Shown here one piece after another: positions 61,739-64,000 of a DNA stretch of 64,000 nt (its first letter is position 1; every line of letters starts with the position of its first letter). This DNA is from Flavobacteriales bacterium (GTDB taxonomy: Bacteria > Bacteroidota > Bacteroidia > UBA10329): positions 1 to 64,000 of the forward strand of contig JAIOYO010000009.1 in the NCBI GenBank assembly GCA_021741075.1. Reading direction: 5' to 3'. Below the pieces are notes generated by a model. It had not been told where the DNA came from, made no database searches, and was given only the letters and a program-made list of their open reading frames with translations. A program made the translations under genes and the position numbers.

Positions 61739-62848
61739 TTATGCTTCTACTACTTCTCCTAAAATTTCCTTGGTTGCAATACACCCTTTGTCGCTCGTCC
61801 AGTTGGAGTGAATGTGTTCAATTCGTTGAAGGTAGCTTTCATGATTGTAGTATTTCCGGGCAACGGAACGGGTTGTCATCATAAATGCGGTAAACGCTTC
61901 GGCTGTATTCAATTCTTGAATCAGTGAAGCGATGTTTTGATGCATTTGGTCGAAAGAATCAAACACGGTAGGAAATGCTCGGATGTCTTCTGTAAAAAAA
62001 GTAGTATTGTATACTGCAAAACCAATACCTCCAAAGAGAATGGTTTGTAAGAAATAAGCATCCATGCCTTCTCCAAAAGACAATCCGAACTTGCAGTATT
62101 TCTGATGGTCGGTATATTCCTCTAATGTCATGTTTTTTACCACGATAATCTCTAGGTCTGGAACGGCATTTTGCAGCGAGCGAAGGATGGTTTCTTTCTG
62201 CGGATGTTCATCGTGAGAAACAATTATTGTATTCCTTTTTTTTTCGTACGGAATAATTTTGAAAATGTCTTCATTAGGATACGTTCCCAAATAGGAAGAA
62301 GGGACAGTCCTATCTCCTAACTGAAAAGGTTTGTTGTATGCGTAATGGGCCGTTGTTTGAGTTATCTCCCGAATACGGCTAGTGAAGCCATTCAAAACTT
62401 CCGTATCAGGAAAGAAATCTGGGTTTTGATTGAGGATGTTTATATCATAGGTCAGGTTTTTTTCCTGTTTCAATGTATCAAGCCCTTCATGCTGAAGCCC
62501 TCTGCAAAACTGGATTACATGCGACTCAGGTATATGAAACAGAATGGTGGAGTTGGGTAGGAGTTTTTCAAGAAGTTGATAGAACCCGTAAATCTTGACG
62601 TCTGTGTTGTGCTGTGTGTAGCCGCCAAAATGAGGTGCCTGAGGGTGTGAGCTCAGAAATACGTGAATTCCTAGTTGTTCTTCTAGCCGTTTTAGTTCTC
62701 GGTAAATTGAGACAACCGATATCACTCCTCCAGAAATTAAATCAATGCTTGGAAGCAGAAGAATTACAATACGCTTGCGGGTCACTTTTTCATTCCTGAA
62801 AAAATGCCATGCGTTTTTAAGCGCAATTATTCGTTGGGATAAGCCCAT
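61739..62848 (-). CDS. Putative glycosyltransferase-like protein
   Basis: A 369-residue protein that starts with a Rossmann-like segment (KRIVILLLPSIDLISGGVISV), with ILFHIPESHVIQFC in the middle and a second half containing NTIIVSHDEHPQKETIL and KFGLSFGEGMDAYFLQTILFGG. That arrangement resembles a two-domain GT-B fold with the donor-site E/G-rich loop, but no close family was recognised. Its gene starts 16 bp after the Wzt-type gene ends, so it is probably in the same export operon. Confidence 0.6.
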   Translation of the reverse strand: MGLSQRIIALKNAWHFFRNEKVTRKRIVILLLPSIDLISGGVISVVSIYRELKRLEEQLGIHVFLSSHPQAPHFGGYTQHNTDVKIYGFYQLLEKLLPNSTILFHIPESHVIQFCRGLQHEGLDTLKQEKNLTYDINILNQNPDFFPDTEVLNGFTSRIREITQTTAHYAYNKPFQLGDRTVPSSYLGTYPNEDIFKIIPYEKKRNTIIVSHDEHPQKETILRSLQNAVPDLEIIVVKNMTLEEYTDHQKYCKFGLSFGEGMDAYFLQTILFGGIGFAVYNTTFFTEDIRAFPTVFDSFDQMHQNIASLIQELNTAEAFTAFMMTTRSVARKYYNHESYLQRIEHIHSNWTSDKGCIATKEILGEVVEA

Positions 62849-62864
62849 GGTTGAAAATAGCGAT

Positions 62865-64000
62865 TTACGATACCGTAGTACCTATTTTAAGATTGAGGAT
62901 ACCATGCTTTTTGCCATACCAAAGCAGGTTATTTTCTTCCACGTCTTCGATAATAGAAAATTTTAGAATCCTTGAGGTTGAGAATACAACCTTTGATCGG
63001 TTAATTACAAAGTTGAATTTGCAGATATACTGGTTGGTGTTAAGGGTCCACTCTGGAATAAAGAAGGAGAACGTTTTTTTGTCGCCTTTAAGAATTGGAA
63101 CAGCTTCGGTAGAAACCTCAAAAAGATGAATTTCAGATGCTGTCCAAACGTGCATGTTTACATGAAAAGCTGCGAGCGGTTCGGTAAATGATAGCGATAC
63201 TTCAATCGGAACCTTATCAGTGGTTTTAAAGACTCCGTTTTTAGGTGGAGTAATCTTGGCATAATTAAACAGAATAGAGGAAGTGTTTTCGGAGGGATTT
63301 ACATCGTTAAAATGCACATCATTTCCGCTGGATTCCTCTCCCAAATACCTGTCAATGGCCTCGTCTGTATTTCCATTAAACGCCACCGTTCCTTTCGACA
63401 TTAAAATGGTTCTCGTGCACATACTCGAAACGGCTTTCATATTGTGGCTCACAAAAAGCACTGTTCTTCCTTGGCCGGCAGAAACGTCTTCCATTTTTCC
63501 AATGGCCTTCTTTTGAAATTCGGCATCGCCCACGGCCAACACTTCATCAACAATTAGAATTTCTGGTTCTAAGTGAGCCGCAACTGCAAAAGCCAAGCGA
63601 ACATACATACCTGAAGAATAACGTTTTACGGGCGTGTCTATGTAGCGCTCCACACCCGCAAAATCAATAATCTCGTCCATTTTTCGGGTAATCTCACTTT
63701 TTTTCATGCCCATAATGGCACCATTGAGATATACGTTCTCTTTGCCAGTTAACTCCGGATGAAAGCCAGTGCCCACTTCAAGCAAGCTGGCAATTCGACC
63801 TTTTGCTTTGATTGTTCCGGTAGTTGGCGCGGTTACCCTCGACAAAAGTTTTAATAGCGTGCTTTTTCCTGCACCATTCTTACCTATAATGCCAAGTACC
63901 TCGCCTTGTTTCACCTCAAAGTTCACGTCTTTTATTGCCCATACGTAGTCGCTACTTCCCTTGGTGCTTCTATCGTTAGTCTCACCAAGTTGTAGATACG
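62865..64000 (-). CDS. Polysaccharide ABC transporter ATPase with Wzt-like cargo domain (5' partial)
   Basis: The frame runs off the right edge; translation up to the edge reads YLQLGETNDRS, then DYVWAIKDVNFEV, so the first codons lie outside. Walker A (GKNGAGKSTLL), the signature (YSSGMYVRLAFA) and Walker B (EILIVDEVLAVGDA) are complete. The C-terminal ~130 residues (after RYLGEESSG) have the alternating-strand pattern of the Wzt carbohydrate-binding domain that recognises a capped O-polysaccharide. This is the ATPase half of an ABC O-antigen exporter; the Wzm permease is presumably beyond 64000. The glycan in this region is therefore likely exported by an ABC pathway. Confidence 0.9.
   Translation of the reverse strand, partial: YLQLGETNDRSTKGSSDYVWAIKDVNFEVKQGEVLGIIGKNGAGKSTLLKLLSRVTAPTTGTIKAKGRIASLLEVGTGFHPELTGKENVYLNGAIMGMKKSEITRKMDEIIDFAGVERYIDTPVKRYSSGMYVRLAFAVAAHLEPEILIVDEVLAVGDAEFQKKAIGKMEDVSAGQGRTVLFVSHNMKAVSSMCTRTILMSKGTVAFNGNTDEAIDRYLGEESSGNDVHFNDVNPSENTSSILFNYAKITPPKNGVFKTTDKVPIEVSLSFTEPLAAFHVNMHVWTASEIHLFEVSTEAVPILKGDKKTFSFFIPEWTLNTNQYICKFNFVINRSKVVFSTSRILKFSIIEDVEENNLLWYGKKHGILNLKIGTTVS

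Noticed and set aside
34407..64000. Prophage or integrative element
   Set aside because: No integrase, transposase, phage structural gene or attachment repeat was seen; the gene content is that of a surface-glycan locus.
1..64000. tRNA, rRNA or known riboswitch
   Set aside because: No cloverleaf, rRNA segment or recognisable riboswitch core was noticed on reading the intergenic regions; a covariance search would be needed to exclude them fully.

Overview
The window looks like a chromosomal segment of a Bacteroidota bacterium, most likely a Flavobacteriales-type lineage. The evidence is phylum-typical gene forms: a DAHP synthase/type II chorismate mutase fusion, CarB without the C-terminal MGS domain, Tgt without the usual zinc cysteines, DUF4834 and DUF4783 proteins, a PorE-like TPR/beta-propeller protein, and a TTTG/TAnnTTTG promoter in front of rpmH. 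No rRNA, tRNA, CRISPR array, integrase or complete insertion sequence was seen. The assignment rests on remembered family knowledge, not on a search.

Layout. 1-3.6 kb: envelope-type proteins (a coiled-coil/TPR protein cut by the window edge and a TPR-PD40 protein). 3.6-9.8 kb: an exonuclease, an FAH-family enzyme, and a compact shikimate operon (aroC, DAHP synthase-chorismate mutase, aroB, aroA) followed by a DUF4442 protein. 9.9-20.8 kb: housekeeping genes (LptF/G-type permease, tgt, an ECF sigma factor, rsmG, an MsbA-like exporter, rpmH with promoter and terminator, carB). 20.8-28 kb: a first glycan module (YfhO-like protein, glycosyltransferases, flippase, methyltransferase). 28-34.4 kb: DUF2147 protein, an M1 peptidase that appears fused to an Omp85-like barrel, a YihY-family protein, nadC, a DUF4783 protein and rlmH.

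34.4-64 kb is a large surface-polysaccharide region. Its first part (34-45 kb) is a strand-switching mosaic of glycosyltransferases, a polymerase-like membrane protein, a CapA-like protein and asparagine-synthetase homologues; three such homologues occur between 37 and 47 kb. A co-directional minus-strand run of glycosyltransferases follows (45.4-52.9 kb). A small block of unknown genes (52.9-54.5 kb) separates it from a tightly overlapping minus-strand sugar-modification operon (54.6-61.5 kb: two DegT/DnrJ aminotransferases, a sugar formyltransferase, WbqC, a methyltransferase, an epimerase, an ATP-grasp enzyme and a phosphoesterase). The window ends in a glycosyltransferase-like protein and a Wzt-type ABC ATPase with a C-terminal cargo domain, pointing to ABC-dependent export of an O-antigen-like glycan that may carry N-formylated dideoxyamino sugars and amidated uronic acids.

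The least explained stretch is 52.9-54.5 kb. It holds palindromes, a strong terminator, and four copies of a 9-bp core at an exact 21-bp period upstream of a small unknown gene.
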